The translations under genes were made by a program, and so were the position numbers. This document shows positions 56,301 through 64,000 of a stretch of 64,000 nucleotides of DNA, in pieces (positions within the stretch are counted from its first letter, which is position 1; the number at the start of each line of letters is the position of its first letter). This DNA is from Trichostrongylus colubriformis (Eukaryota; Nematoda; Chromadorea; Rhabditida; Trichostrongylidae): the NCBI GenBank assembly GCA_963978905.1, contig OZ022258.1:52436591-52500590 (forward strand), given 5' to 3'. The notes below the pieces were generated by a model. It saw only the letters and a list, made by a program, of their open reading frames with translations. It searched no databases and was not told the DNA's origin.

Positions 56301-59300
56301 AGGGTCCGTGTTTAGGTCAATGAGGTGCTCAACCTGCACCCGCCCTAGAGGTGCTAGCCTGCACCCGCCCCCGCTGCGGCCTCGGGCTTGGTTATCTTCT
56401 CGGCTTTTAACCTGGCTGACTATGATTTCTTCTATCCCGCATAAGATGCTACCACCTACTCGGCTAACTCTGGCCTCCTTTTTCCGGAGAAAGTTGCTAT
56501 GGCCTTTGTTCGCATATTTAAACAACCAACTACTGCTTAGGCCTTCAACCATTATTCTGGAATTTGGCAAGCCTCTTTCTCATCCACTTCGCCTCGTTTC
56601 TGTTGATCCTGCAGTTTTTATTCTTCCTTTTGTAATAACAAAAAGATTTAGTGTGCACCGTGCAGTGCAATTAAATAAATAAATAAATAAATAAATTTGC
56701 GCCTTCAACCTTCAAGATCTTAGATTTGGCGAGGGGTTATGGCTCATGAATCCATTAGAACTTGATCTAATGAAGAGCACTCGGGAAAAAGGAATCTTCA
56801 AAGGTCATCAATTAAGATCAGCAAACCGCTCTTCACTTTTCGCTCTATTTCTCTAGCGCAGCTTTTGAAGGCACACTTCGAATATTCGGATGGTTGGACT
56901 TACCTTCTTCGAACAGTAGATCCTTGAGTAACTACACAAGCTTCATCATTTTCGTGTCGCCACGGTGCGCTACCACGGCGCTAAACCGGCTCGAATGCAC
57001 TCCGACGCCACCTACATGAGCTCCGTTATTGGTCACATGAGGATAACGGGTGGCGTGGGAGTGGGTTCGAGCAGGTGCAGCGTCGTAATAGTGCACCGTG
57101 GCGACGCGAAAAAGATTAGTCTGAATAGTTACCCAAGGATCTACTATTCCAAAAATGTAAATCGCCCGATCTGACTATCGTGAAGCGTGCCTTTTATATC
57201 CTTTTGCAGAGCAAGTGCACATGCATCAATGCATTTCTCTCGGATATTGTATGAAGTGTCAGATGAAGAACATCAGCTTCCCTGGAAGTGCTGTTTCCCA
57301 CTCCTATTGCCCAAATTTGGAGCCTACCTGCAACATACATCGCAGGTGCTGTTAGCTGATGGTAAAAGGGGTTGTTCTGAATTGGGTACGGAAAAGACAC
57401 GTAAGGGGTGGATGGAGATAATGGAAGTTCGACGCTGAGTTCGCTATTAAACTCAGAAGATGACTGCAACTTGAAACTTACTTGTCTAATTTTTTGAAAC
57501 CATGGAACGCAGTTAATATGTTGCAGTGTTCGTCCGTCTTCAGGAGATTCCCATATCTCTTGTCGAACCATGCATTACGAACCGCGAAATTCGTTTTATA
57601 TTTAAGTTCCTAACATTACACGTTTTATAAGGCGGAATCGCTCACAGGTAAGGTAGTAGATAACTCACCTGAATTTGTTTTGGATAACCAATATCTATCA
57701 GATGATTGATGGAAAGATTAAATGCTAATTCTTCAGATATTGGAGAATTGTATACTGCAATATTTGAACTGTGCAAACGAAAATGTATGTTTTGCTCATT
57801 AGAAGATTAACATCGCATTCATGAAAAGTAATCGGTGACAATTTTTGGTGGTACTACTCCGGTAAGAAGCAGGTAAAGGAAGAAAGGATAAAAGGGTGTA
57901 CTGTATTAAGTAATGGAAAAGGTGCCTATCGTCAACACAACCCTCTACCTTGCCCCATTCGTTGAGGCTCTTTCTGAATGCCTCATGCAGTGGGAACCAA
58001 ATAGTTTCACTTCCATTGAGCCATTGAACGCTGTACAATGTATGCCACGGGCGATTCCCAAATCAAAGGCAGGGGTTATTCGGTAGCATCATTTATTCCA
58101 ATCATTGATACTGACCGGTGGACGATGAGGAGCATCTAATCGGAAGCCCCGCCCACCCTGCCAAGAATTTGGAGAGATGTATCATGGCCGATTTCTCACT
58201 TTTTTTGCTTGAAACTTCGCATGCGACCTTTATTGGGCAAATACAACATAAATATAAGGGTAACAGAGAAGCAAATTTTTCCGTGGACGATTGGTATCAT
58301 TCTGCTAACATGCTCATTACTCTATATCTCAGTCACTCTTTGGCAAAGTCGACTCTAGGAGGCGGACTCTGTTAGTGGAAGGCGGAGCCCGTTAACCGCT
58401 ACACTGCCTCAGTAGCTCATGGGCGCGTTTTTTCTAAAGAAGCCACAAATGGGCTTCCTAGACCGCTAGTTTCCATGTGATTGACTCCTTTCAGGAATTT
58501 CTCAATAACCACAATGCCCCTATCACTGTCCTCAAAAATAATGATTGTGGTTATGTGGGTGATAAGGAATCCCTTAAAGAAGTCATTCACTTGAAAACTA
58601 CGGATCTGGGAAGCCTATCTGCGGCGAAATCGCCAGCGAAAGACGCGCCTCTGAGCTGTGAAATTGCCTTTTCAGCTCCAGCCGCCTTTCTTGTCTCGGT
58701 CCGCTTCCTAGCGACGAGCATCCCTGATTGGCTGCAGTGGGGTGGCCAAGGACTGCGGCAGAGTTGGAGCTATCGCGGCGCCTTTCGTGTACAGGATGTC
58801 GCAGACATTTCTAGACAGCTGATTATATTTTTTAGTGTTTTTAATTTCTGATGGTGACCCGTAAGTGTGCGAGTTTTTCTCTTCTATTCTTTTCCTCTTT
58901 TTCGTTATTTCTTACTTATTGACTTCGCTTGCTTGACTTAACGATGGGATGCCTTTTAGGTTTTTGCAATGTTTCCACGCTGTTTTTGCCCATTGATTGC
59001 TTGGTTACATGCCAATGAAAGGGTCGACCGAACCACCCGCCTGTTAACGCAATGGTCGTTCGCGTCGAGAATCAGTGGTGGGAATGGATCCCTATTTTTC
59101 TTCTGGCCATTTACTTCCGTTTTCTCTTCACGGTCGTATTACTGATCATCTCGACTGTCATATCGATTTTTTTTCACGTCTCGTCCGAATTTACCCTATC
59201 ACTGTTTTTCAGCTTTTTCTGATTACCGCTCTCCTGCTACATAATGTTCGCAGTACCATTACATGTAGCACTTCTTGTGGGTTTAGTTGTTCTATCCTTC

Positions 59301-60225
59301 GTGATCACGACCGGTACTATGTCTCAATGAAGCTAATTTAGCGCGTTCAAAAAGCTGCTGACTCTTTGCATAGATATATGTATACAGATATATGCACGAT
59401 CGCTCTTTTCCTGACATGCACAATAACTCATTGACGTTTATTTAAAGAATAGTTCACGATAATATGGGTGTTTTGGTTCCATCCGCGAGGTGATGGGTCC
59501 TTCCACAACGGTAAAGTGTGTGGCATCATTGTGACCTGAGGGTGAGAGCTAAAGGCGTAAAGAACCCGTAAATGAGATTGCGGCCACCGTCTCAGGATGG
59601 TCTACACCTGTGTACGATTCAGCCAGCAGCACAGTGGTGGTATCTATGTGGATAAGAGACATGATATCGATTGCGATAGGGAAACGATAGGGAAAGTTCT
59701 CATTGTAACAATAACCTCACCGGATGATGTTATTGCGTGAAAACTTGCCCTGAACACTCGCTTCTAGGTTGTAAACTCGTCGAAGTCAAGAACCAAGAAC
59801 CCCTCATTTTTGGAGCTTCTGAAGGTTTTCATTGTTTTTCCTTCATATTTGTTTGTATTTCGCGCATTTATGTAAGCATGTTCAAGATTTTTGAAAGGTC
59901 AATATGCACACTTTGCCTAAGCCCAAGTGCAGGAAGGAGATAGTTCCTCTCTCTCTAGGCTCAGGAAAAATTCGCGTCCATAGCGGGATGCCCCATCCCC
60001 GAACTGCAATGGCACCAAAGGGTTAGCCGTAGTACACCTTTGAGATGAATGATTCGTACTTGCGAGTGTGGCGTCCATATCGAATCCAACGCACTTAATC
60101 TTATCCATTCGCAGCGAGCGATTGATGAATATCCTAAATTCAACTGATCCCAACTTCATGTTTTTCAGAGAAGGGCAAAGTTACATCTGTCGACAACAGG
60201 CTGAAACCACTCACTGAGTATCCAT
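44371..60225 (-). CDS. NT5C2-like: cytosolic purine 5'-nucleotidase, complete, 14 exons
   Basis: The enzyme dephosphorylates IMP and GMP in the cytosol (cN-II, HAD fold). Exons: 60215-60225, 60060-60133, 57669-57754, 57482-57609, 54881-55030, 54710-54803, 52984-53124, 50801-50908, 50654-50729, 50458-50545, 46618-46681, 44988-45101, 44616-44710, 44371-44551. All phases agree and give 469 residues. The HAD motifs are present: FDMDATLA (nucleophile Asp22, Asp24), LFLLTNS (Thr220), EGNKPKWF (Lys252) and YVGDHIFGD (Asp311, Asp316). Other family blocks are FINRSL, YGNLLK, YYPNKH with VLNTVFNVPE, GGWRTLLIVPEL and YADLY with LLPHE. The ATG follows an in-frame TAA. Compared with human NT5C2 it lacks the N-terminal extension, about 10 residues before the TWQQLFD block, and the acidic tail. 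Two donors (GTGCTC, GTTGGT) are weak. A tandem paralogue lies upstream. Introns are full of transposons. Confidence 0.94.
44728..44884. mobile_element. MITE, family C, copy 1
   Basis: The 157-bp fold-back has ends CTCCATTTCGGAGCGCTTGA and TCAAGCGCTCCGAAATGGAC and contains GTGGCGAGAGTGAGAG and ACGTCCGTAGGCCACG. It is intronic; its end lies about 18 bases upstream of the nucleotidase exon at 44616-44710. Confidence 0.85.
45150..45441. mobile_element. MITE with GATATGACAGCGAATCGC ends
   Basis: Inverted ends GTGAAGATATGACAGCGAAT and ATTCGCTGTCATATCTGCAC bound a GC-rich interior with a TGGCATGG(C/G)TGGAGG minisatellite. It lies 50 bases upstream of exon 44988-45101 of the nucleotidase. The adjacent 45490-45641 may be another decayed copy of this group. 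Confidence 0.75.
46318..46455. mobile_element. MITE, family C, copy 2
   Basis: Ends are AGTCCATTTCGGAGCGCTAG and AAACGCTCCGAAATGGGCTG, with the same interior as 44728-44884 (GGCGAGAGTGAGAG, TATCCGTAGGCCACGC). It is intronic. Confidence 0.85.
46824..47693 (-). repeat. LTR (left; 3' LTR if element is minus-oriented)
   Basis: 870 bp. It carries a cluster of at least eight short perfect stem-loops between 47171 and 47634, such as CTCTTCA-CCGAG-TGAAGAG (47284) and GCTCAC-CTTCC-GTGAGC (47428). The same stems are kept in the other LTR. Confidence 0.9.
48654..49515 (-). repeat. LTR (right; 5' LTR if element is minus-oriented)
   Basis: 862 bp, colinear with the left LTR. The main difference is a short deletion near 49090 (TTCACTGGGAAAGG versus TTCTACTTTCCACAATGAGAAAGG). 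Confidence 0.9.
49877..50441. mobile_element. MITE, family T3, interrupted by a hAT-like MITE
   Basis: Ends are TTTGAAGGCACATTCTGCGC and GCGAAATGTGCCTCAA. Family blocks (GTAGATCCTTGGGTAACT, CCACGGTGCGCC, CACTCCGCCGCTACCCACTC) continue on both sides of the inner element at 50078-50318. Its right end lies about 10 bases from the splice donor of the nucleotidase exon 50458-50545. Confidence 0.8.
50078..50318. mobile_element. hAT-like MITE, family H, copy 4, with 8-bp duplication
   Basis: Ends are GGGTGTGCACCCTTATGTCA and TGACATAAGGGTACACACCC. Flanks GAGCAGCT (50070-50077) and AAGCAGTT (50319-50326) are an 8-bp target duplication with two transitions, as expected for a hAT-superfamily element. 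It is oriented opposite to the other family copies. Confidence 0.85.
51398..51719. mobile_element. MITE with AAAGGCACTTTCC ends, copy 2
   Basis: Ends are AAAGGCACTTTCCACG and CGCGGAAAGTGCCTTTAAAG. It is colinear with 3495-3843 (GGAGAGCGACCATAATCGGG, GCCGCTAATTTACTCAGTAG) but with a single ATTGGTCAC unit. It is intronic in the nucleotidase gene and abuts the next element. Confidence 0.8.
51716..52277. mobile_element. MITE, ~560-bp family T5, copy 2
   Basis: Inverted ends CTTTAAAGACATCATTAGGG and CCCTAATGATGCCTTTAAA are the clearest of the family. The interior matches 21126-21690 and 58556-59235. Confidence 0.8.
53977..54398. mobile_element. fold-back MITE, family F, copy 6
   Basis: Ends are TTGAAGGAATCGTGTATGCG and CGTGCACGATTCCTTCAA. 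The arms carry TGTTGTATTTGCCTAG and ATACAGCATAAATATATG; the centre contains inverted GCCCGCCTCGTCGTCC / CCCGCCTCCTCGTCC-like blocks. It is intronic in the nucleotidase gene. Confidence 0.85.
55257..55345. repeat. three 29-base tandem repeats
   Basis: The unit ACGGAGATTTTGATGGAATG plus AA-TTATT is repeated three times with small changes. It is intronic. Confidence 0.8.
55500..56695 (+). mobile_element. 3' end of a CR1-like LINE with (AAAT)n tail
   Basis: The C-terminal end of a reverse transcriptase ORF2 can be read with one frameshift near 55540: FTRILYYRAFPNSN, RLQELNLKSLFYRRVQADL, ILAFKILKGELRL, then RTTRWLRSLPSHL. The pattern RL..LNL.SL..RR...DLI..FKIL.G and a late W..LP is usual for CR1/T1-type elements. 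The frame stops at 55938. About 730 bp of 3' sequence follow and end in six AAAT units (56670-56695). The element is 5'-truncated, and its + orientation opposes the host nucleotidase gene. Confidence 0.72.
56866..57195. mobile_element. MITE, family T3, uninterrupted copy
   Basis: Ends are TTTGAAGGCACACTTCG and CGTGAAGCGTGCCTTTTAT. It serves as the empty-site sibling of 49877-50441: TTCGAGCAGGTGCAGCGTCG here is continuous where the other copy carries the hAT-like insertion. Confidence 0.78.
58148..58293. mobile_element. fold-back MITE, family F, copy 8 (right half only)
   Basis: The sequence contains GCCCCGCCCACCCTGCCAAG, TGGGCAAATACAACATAAAT and ATTTTTCCGTGGACGATT. The left arm is missing. 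It is intronic in the nucleotidase gene. Confidence 0.75.
58556..59235. mobile_element. MITE, family T5, copy 3 (enlarged)
   Basis: Blocks CTATCTGCGGCGAAATCGCC, GCGCCTCTGAGCTGTG, ATCTCGACTGTCATAT and CGTCTCGTCCGAATTTACCC follow the family order, with extra sequence in the middle. The 124-codon frame at 58477-58851 is not a gene. Confidence 0.65.
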
Positions 60226-61292
60226 GTTTTATGGGATATTTAGCATCAAAATGAGGCTCACCACTTACTAAGCGAGATGCAGGGTAAATACCCTGATATA
60301 TGAGTACGATACCATCAATTTCATTCCGTTATTCGAAGCTACTTTCGGCGGTCAAGGCATAGATATGATCCATATCAGCTATATCGATATTGCTCTTACG
60401 GGGAGGGCTAAGCAAGCGCCACTATTCATCTCATATCTGTATCTCTGTGGAAGCAGAGGCACAAAATTAGTACGGTAGTGGAGAGAAAACAAGATGGAAT
60501 GTCTGTTTATCCAAGAATAACTCTTTGGCCAAGCATGTTGTTCACCCTTCCAATCGCGTCTCATAAAAAGCTATTTGTATACACTTGTATGTCCATACAG
60601 TTAGTGCCGTAAGAGTGTTAAAAATCGCGCGAAAACACGTTTTTGCGCGATTTTTAACACTCTTACGGCACTAACTGTAGTTACATCTCTACATTATGTA
60701 TAGGATATAGTATATGTATATATGTATAGTATATGTTTGTATACATTACCATATATGTATGTACCATGTCTAGTATTAGAATAGATCCAAAATGACCAAA
60801 TTAGCCAATTCGATGCTTGTATCACCTTTCTGCACGAGGGATTGGCATTGAGCAGTCAAATGCTTTAGCACCCAGCACAGCCAGGTGTCGAGGCAAACGG
60901 TCGCTTCAGTACGACTCCACTCCCTTTTCGGAACCCTAATACGACCCTTTTTTCATTTTCTACAGCACCAATAACCACTGAGTTAGCGTTAGCACCTTAT
61001 TGCTCTGTTTTTATGACTGATCTCTAACAGCAGTTGACACTGATAATAAGTGATAGGCTGCGAAATCGAAATATCAGCGTATATGAGGAATTTATCGTCA
61101 AAATACCACATTCGTCACGTATTACCGTTATTTTCTGAACAAAAAATTGCAGTATAATCCTAGAACAGAAACTGTGTGCTTGCGACAAGTGTGCCTGCTC
61201 TCCATTCGAAATACCGCCCAAGATCTTACTTTTTGAGTGCAGACTTGCAACAGACTATGGCCACACGAAGGTCCGCTATCTTTCAACCTCAG
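60226..61292. other. region between the two nucleotidase genes
   Basis: Likely contains the promoter of the complete nucleotidase gene. Besides the palindrome at 60598-60677 it holds a TATATGTATA-rich low-complexity stretch (60695-60770). No other exon was supported. Confidence 0.35.
60598..60677. mobile_element. 80-bp perfect-armed palindrome, Tc1-like mini-MITE
   Basis: Arms 60598-60630 and 60645-60677 are perfectly complementary over 33 bp (CAGTTAGTGCCGTAAGAGTG ... CACTCTTACGGCACTAACTG) with a 14-base AT-rich spacer. TA flanks both ends, and the ends are CAGT...ACTG, as in many Tc1-type elements. It could equally be transcribed into a hairpin RNA. Confidence 0.8.
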
Positions 61293-61509
61293 CGGGTGTA
61301 TGCCACTAGGATAGAAAATGCGCGTGGCCGCTTTAGTGCGCGACGTGATGGTGCGAGCTACGGGCGCCATTTGTCGAGTCCTGAAGCGATTACACCTATA
61401 ATGAGGCGTAGGGCACCATCATCGCTTCAGGAATCATCCAATACAGCGCGCCTAGCTCGCACCACCGAACGCCGCAAAGCGAAATTTCTGTCTCAATGGC
61501 GTACACCCC
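61293..61509. mobile_element. MITE, hAT-like group, divergent copy 2
   Basis: Ends are GGGTGTATGCCACTAGGATAG and CTGTCTCAATGGCGTACACCC. The interior block GCGCGACGTGATGGTGCGAG and the CGATTACACC block recall the family, and its closest relative is at 7818-8064. Confidence 0.6.
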
Positions 61510-61978
61510 TTACTCAGCCTATATGGATCTTTCTCACAGAATGGTATGAAGTCCGTTCACTCGATCGGGTGCATAAGGGTCTAAATATCTGATTGTGTGA
61601 GAGCTGTATAGCGGTGCAATTGAAGAGCAACTATTATTGAATTAACAGGAACACGCTCAAAACCAATATTTATCGCAAACACCTGGTACATCACAATTTT
61701 CATTTTTCATGTAGCTGCGAGGTTAGTTGTCTGCTTCTTGCTTGGTGTCCGCTGGTATCTGTAAATGAACAAGAAGAGTAATCCAAGGTTTCGTGGACTA
61801 TTCCTTGAGAATTACTGTCTGGGCTTATCGTATTGCAATGGTCCTCGAGTTACTTTTGTCACGTGAACGCTACTAAAAAATGACTCTTCGGCGCGATTTG
61901 CTTAGGTGAGCTGTCTGGTTAGGTTCCAGCGAGCATAGTGAAGATGCGAGGTCACGCCGTAGGAAAAGTGCAGTCTAA

Positions 61979-62131
61979 GGCCGCGTTTATACTTTACGCC
62001 GGCAACGCGTGGCTGCGTTCACAGGCAGCTAGGCATAGTGGCACCGGTGAGGTGCAGAGACGAAGAGGCAATGAGATAGGGTGGCACACGTGGAGACACA
62101 GAGACACGACTCCGCCAAGTATGAACGCAGC
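61979..62131. mobile_element. short MITE with GGCCGCGTTTATAC ends
   Basis: Ends GGCCGCGTTTATACTTTACGCC and GGCG-AAGTATGAACGCAGC are imperfect inverted repeats, related to 36335-36641. It overlaps the predicted last exon of the paralogous nucleotidase. Confidence 0.5.
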
Positions 62132-63889
62132 ACAAGCAGTTGCCTAAGGCCATACTTGCCCCAAAAAAATGGGTGATTGATCTGATCATCATCAGCCACC
62201 TAAGTGAATCACAAACCTCCTCTGACTCTCGTACTTCCTGAATTTTCCGATTTGCACATGCAATACCATGTAGAAACTTTTCTTCATGAGGGAGAAGGTA
62301 AATGGGAGAGTTGAAAAAGTGTAGAGGAGAATATTCGACAATGTTGTACACGTTGAAAGTGTACATATCCGCATATCTAAAATGAATCCATGCAGGCTGG
62401 TTTTTTCATTTTAAAATCTTCAAGTCACGCCCCACTTTTTCACTTGCGAAGCAAAACATGTCTGCCTCCACCCACATCTTAACAGCGAACCCATTGCACC
62501 AAACTCGGCTTCCATGTCATCAGTGATCCTCTTGAAATATTATTTCAATTGCTTTATTCTCACAATTGAAGGGGCAAGTGATGTTAGACTGGCAGCAAGT
62601 TTTGCACCCTTTTGATTGGATTTGGGTGATATCGTAGTGAGAAGGCATCCCACTATTCACATTACTTTGACCCAAGCTTAGAAGAGGAGAGGAACCCGTT
62701 CTTCCTTCCACTAAGGCTTAGGTAAAATAATCGCCTGACCATACAGAATAACCCCTCAAAGACCTCTAAGATGCTTTGATGTGCAGCTTTACCAGTTTGA
62801 ATGTGCAGCTTTTGCTAGTTCGGATGTGCAGTTTGTGCTAACTCGCCTCTCCCCCCCCCTCCCCGGGTACACCGGGAGTCGAGCTTTCCTCGATGGGAGG
62901 GTCGCACCTGACCAGGCAGGAGAGAGGAGAGGGTCGTAACTGCAGAGGTCAGCGATAAGCAATAGAATCCAAACTTTCAATAAAACTGAAGTGGAAAATA
63001 GAATAGGCTGAGGATTGAGATACATAGCAAGAAAAGACCATGAATCGGCCATTTTCCTCGATATCTGGATGTGCTCTAAAAGGCATTCTTCGTTGACGTC
63101 CCTCTGGGTTGAAGGCAAAACTCCCATGATACGTTCTCTTGGTGCGGCACAATACCTCACAATCCCAACACTCGCATCAATCACAGTACAATCTTACACA
63201 TATACTAAGCTTTTCGATTTGATCTAGAAGAAAAAATTTCAATAAGGTGCAAATTTTGATGCCAACCCGAGCAACGGCTCTGGTAGGGCTGTAGTAGTAG
63301 GTATGTAAGGCTTACAGCAATATCCCTTAAAATATCTTTCTTTGCGTTTACGTCTTCCTCAGAGGTTAATCTGTTATTCAGATCGTTCAGTATATGGAAC
63401 TTCTCTTTTTGCCTGGACCATATCTAAAGGACACAATTTTCAAAAGGAAGGATGCATTGAGTGATTTCGTGAATCGATTTTCATTTTGTGGGGAAAAGTC
63501 AGTTACAAGCTCTACTTACCTCCATTTCTGTGTTCAGTTCGGGTACAATAAGCAATGTTCGCCATCCACCTGCCTTTTTGGACCTAAATAAGGTGGGCTC
63601 AGTGATCCCGATATTTCACGAAGAGAGGCTTTGTAAGCGCATTCCAATTCAGAATGGACCATTCTTTCAGACACCGGGAGATGGCAATTTTGGACTACGG
63701 TGAGCCCGATCACAACGGGTCCCGCTTTCATCCACTTCCAGAAATGGCCGGTGTTTTGAAGTGTTTTAGAAAAATTATAAGCAATCCGAACTGGTTATTA
63801 CTTGAGCACGTCACCGAATATGTGGTCACCAACGTAGAGAATGTCTTTTCCGGCCAATCCCATTTGACGAATGAAATCGGTCGCACAGC
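62019..63889 (-). CDS. NT5C2-like: cytosolic purine 5'-nucleotidase paralogue, 3' part only
   Basis: This tandem second copy enters from the right edge. Exons: 63802-63889, 63520-63583, 63316-63423, 62436-62530 and 62019-62376, all in phase; three have the same length as in the complete gene (88, 64 and 95 bases). It shows LAGKDILYVGDHIFGDVLK with both motif IV Asp, KAGGWRTLLIVPEL, IWSRQKEKFHILNDL, EAEFGAMGSLLRCGWRQ and YADMYTFN with LLPHEEKF. Motif IV exons differ at 4 of 30 residues between copies. The last exon stays open beyond the point where the sister ends and runs into a MITE at 62131, so the true end is uncertain. At 63920-64000 a segment reads SERVGGGEVNELDIGSIYSD, like the preceding exon, but no donor of the right phase is visible. 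HAD motifs I-III lie outside the window. Confidence 0.85.
62866..63090. repeat. dispersed repeat, family G, copy 3
   Basis: CGGGAGTCGAGCTTTCCTCG, GGGTCGTAACTGCAGAGGTC and GGTTGAGAT-type blocks match 12300-12640. It lies in an intron of the nucleotidase paralogue. Confidence 0.6.
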
Positions 63890-64000
63890 CTAAAAGATTT
63901 TGCTTAGTAGGTTATGAATATTAGCGAAGCAGTACTGGATCTGAATAGATGGATCCAATATCAAGTTCGTTCACTTCACCACCTCCCACTCTTTCTGAGC

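Noticed and set aside
56137..56682. 181-codon plus-strand open frame
   Set aside because: It lies in the 3' untranslated part of the LINE remnant, ends at the (AAAT)n tail and has no protein-like pattern or supporting homology.
57800..58030. Minus-strand exon-like frame (TIWFPLHEAFRKSLNEWGK) in a nucleotidase intron
   Set aside because: It has an AG before and GT after, but inserting it would break a perfectly conserved junction (TLA / IYNSP) of the nucleotidase; no family was recognised.
59480..59660. Possible tRNA-like or structured RNA segment
   Set aside because: No cloverleaf, A box or B box could be formed; no evidence beyond G+C content.
1..64000. Bacterial operons, CRISPR arrays, prophage, toxin-antitoxin or other prokaryotic systems
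   Set aside because: Spliced genes and eukaryotic transposons throughout; direct repeats found are tandem duplications or MITEs, not spacer arrays.

Overview
This is eukaryotic, not bacterial, DNA. It most resembles the genome of a strongylid nematode, possibly a hookworm. The reasons are spliced genes with T-rich 3' splice sites (TTTCAG, TTTTAG), short introns of 55-90 bases mixed with kilobase introns full of small transposons, mariner-family remnants, and protein families typical of nematodes. The species call is inference. Long open frames are almost all repeat artefacts. The real genes are strings of short exons that were assembled here by protein similarity, canonical GT/AG sites and codon phase.

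Four loci carry convincing genes, all on the minus strand. (1) 14265-15571: a three-exon gene for a 65-residue secreted Gly/Tyr-rich peptide. (2) 22840-29341: a cytosolic-type sulfotransferase (PAPS-dependent) with at least eight exons. (3) 30197-30567: a compact three-exon gene for an unknown 78-residue protein with its own TATA box. (4) 44371-60225: a complete 14-exon gene for a cytosolic purine 5'-nucleotidase (NT5C2/cN-II family, HAD fold, about 469 residues). A tandem paralogue lies at 62019-63889 and runs off the right edge. A weaker plus-strand gene at 37527-38023 encodes one membrane helix and a short cytosolic tail. Two further exon-like candidates are listed with low confidence.

Most of the rest is transposon sediment. 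It includes a fold-back family of about 420 bp (at least eight copies); a hAT-like MITE family with GGGTGTGTAC ends; several MITE families with TTTAAAGGCA-type ends; palindromic mariner-type elements flanked by TA; mariner transposase remnants, one reduced to its DNA-binding half; a Penelope-like reverse transcriptase fragment; the 3' end of a CR1-like LINE with an (AAAT)n tail; a tRNA-derived SINE; 280-bp satellite-like units; and one 2.7-kb non-autonomous LTR retrotransposon inserted inside a fold-back MITE. The 15.9-kb nucleotidase gene keeps intact exons although its introns are largely filled with such elements, two of which end within about 20 bases of a splice site.

The enzymes suggest housekeeping roles: nucleotide turnover (IMP/GMP dephosphorylation) and sulfonation of small molecules. 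The Gly/Tyr peptide may belong to the nematode secreted defence or cuticle peptide class. I see no operon logic linking these genes. No tRNA, rRNA, CRISPR or bacterial feature was found.
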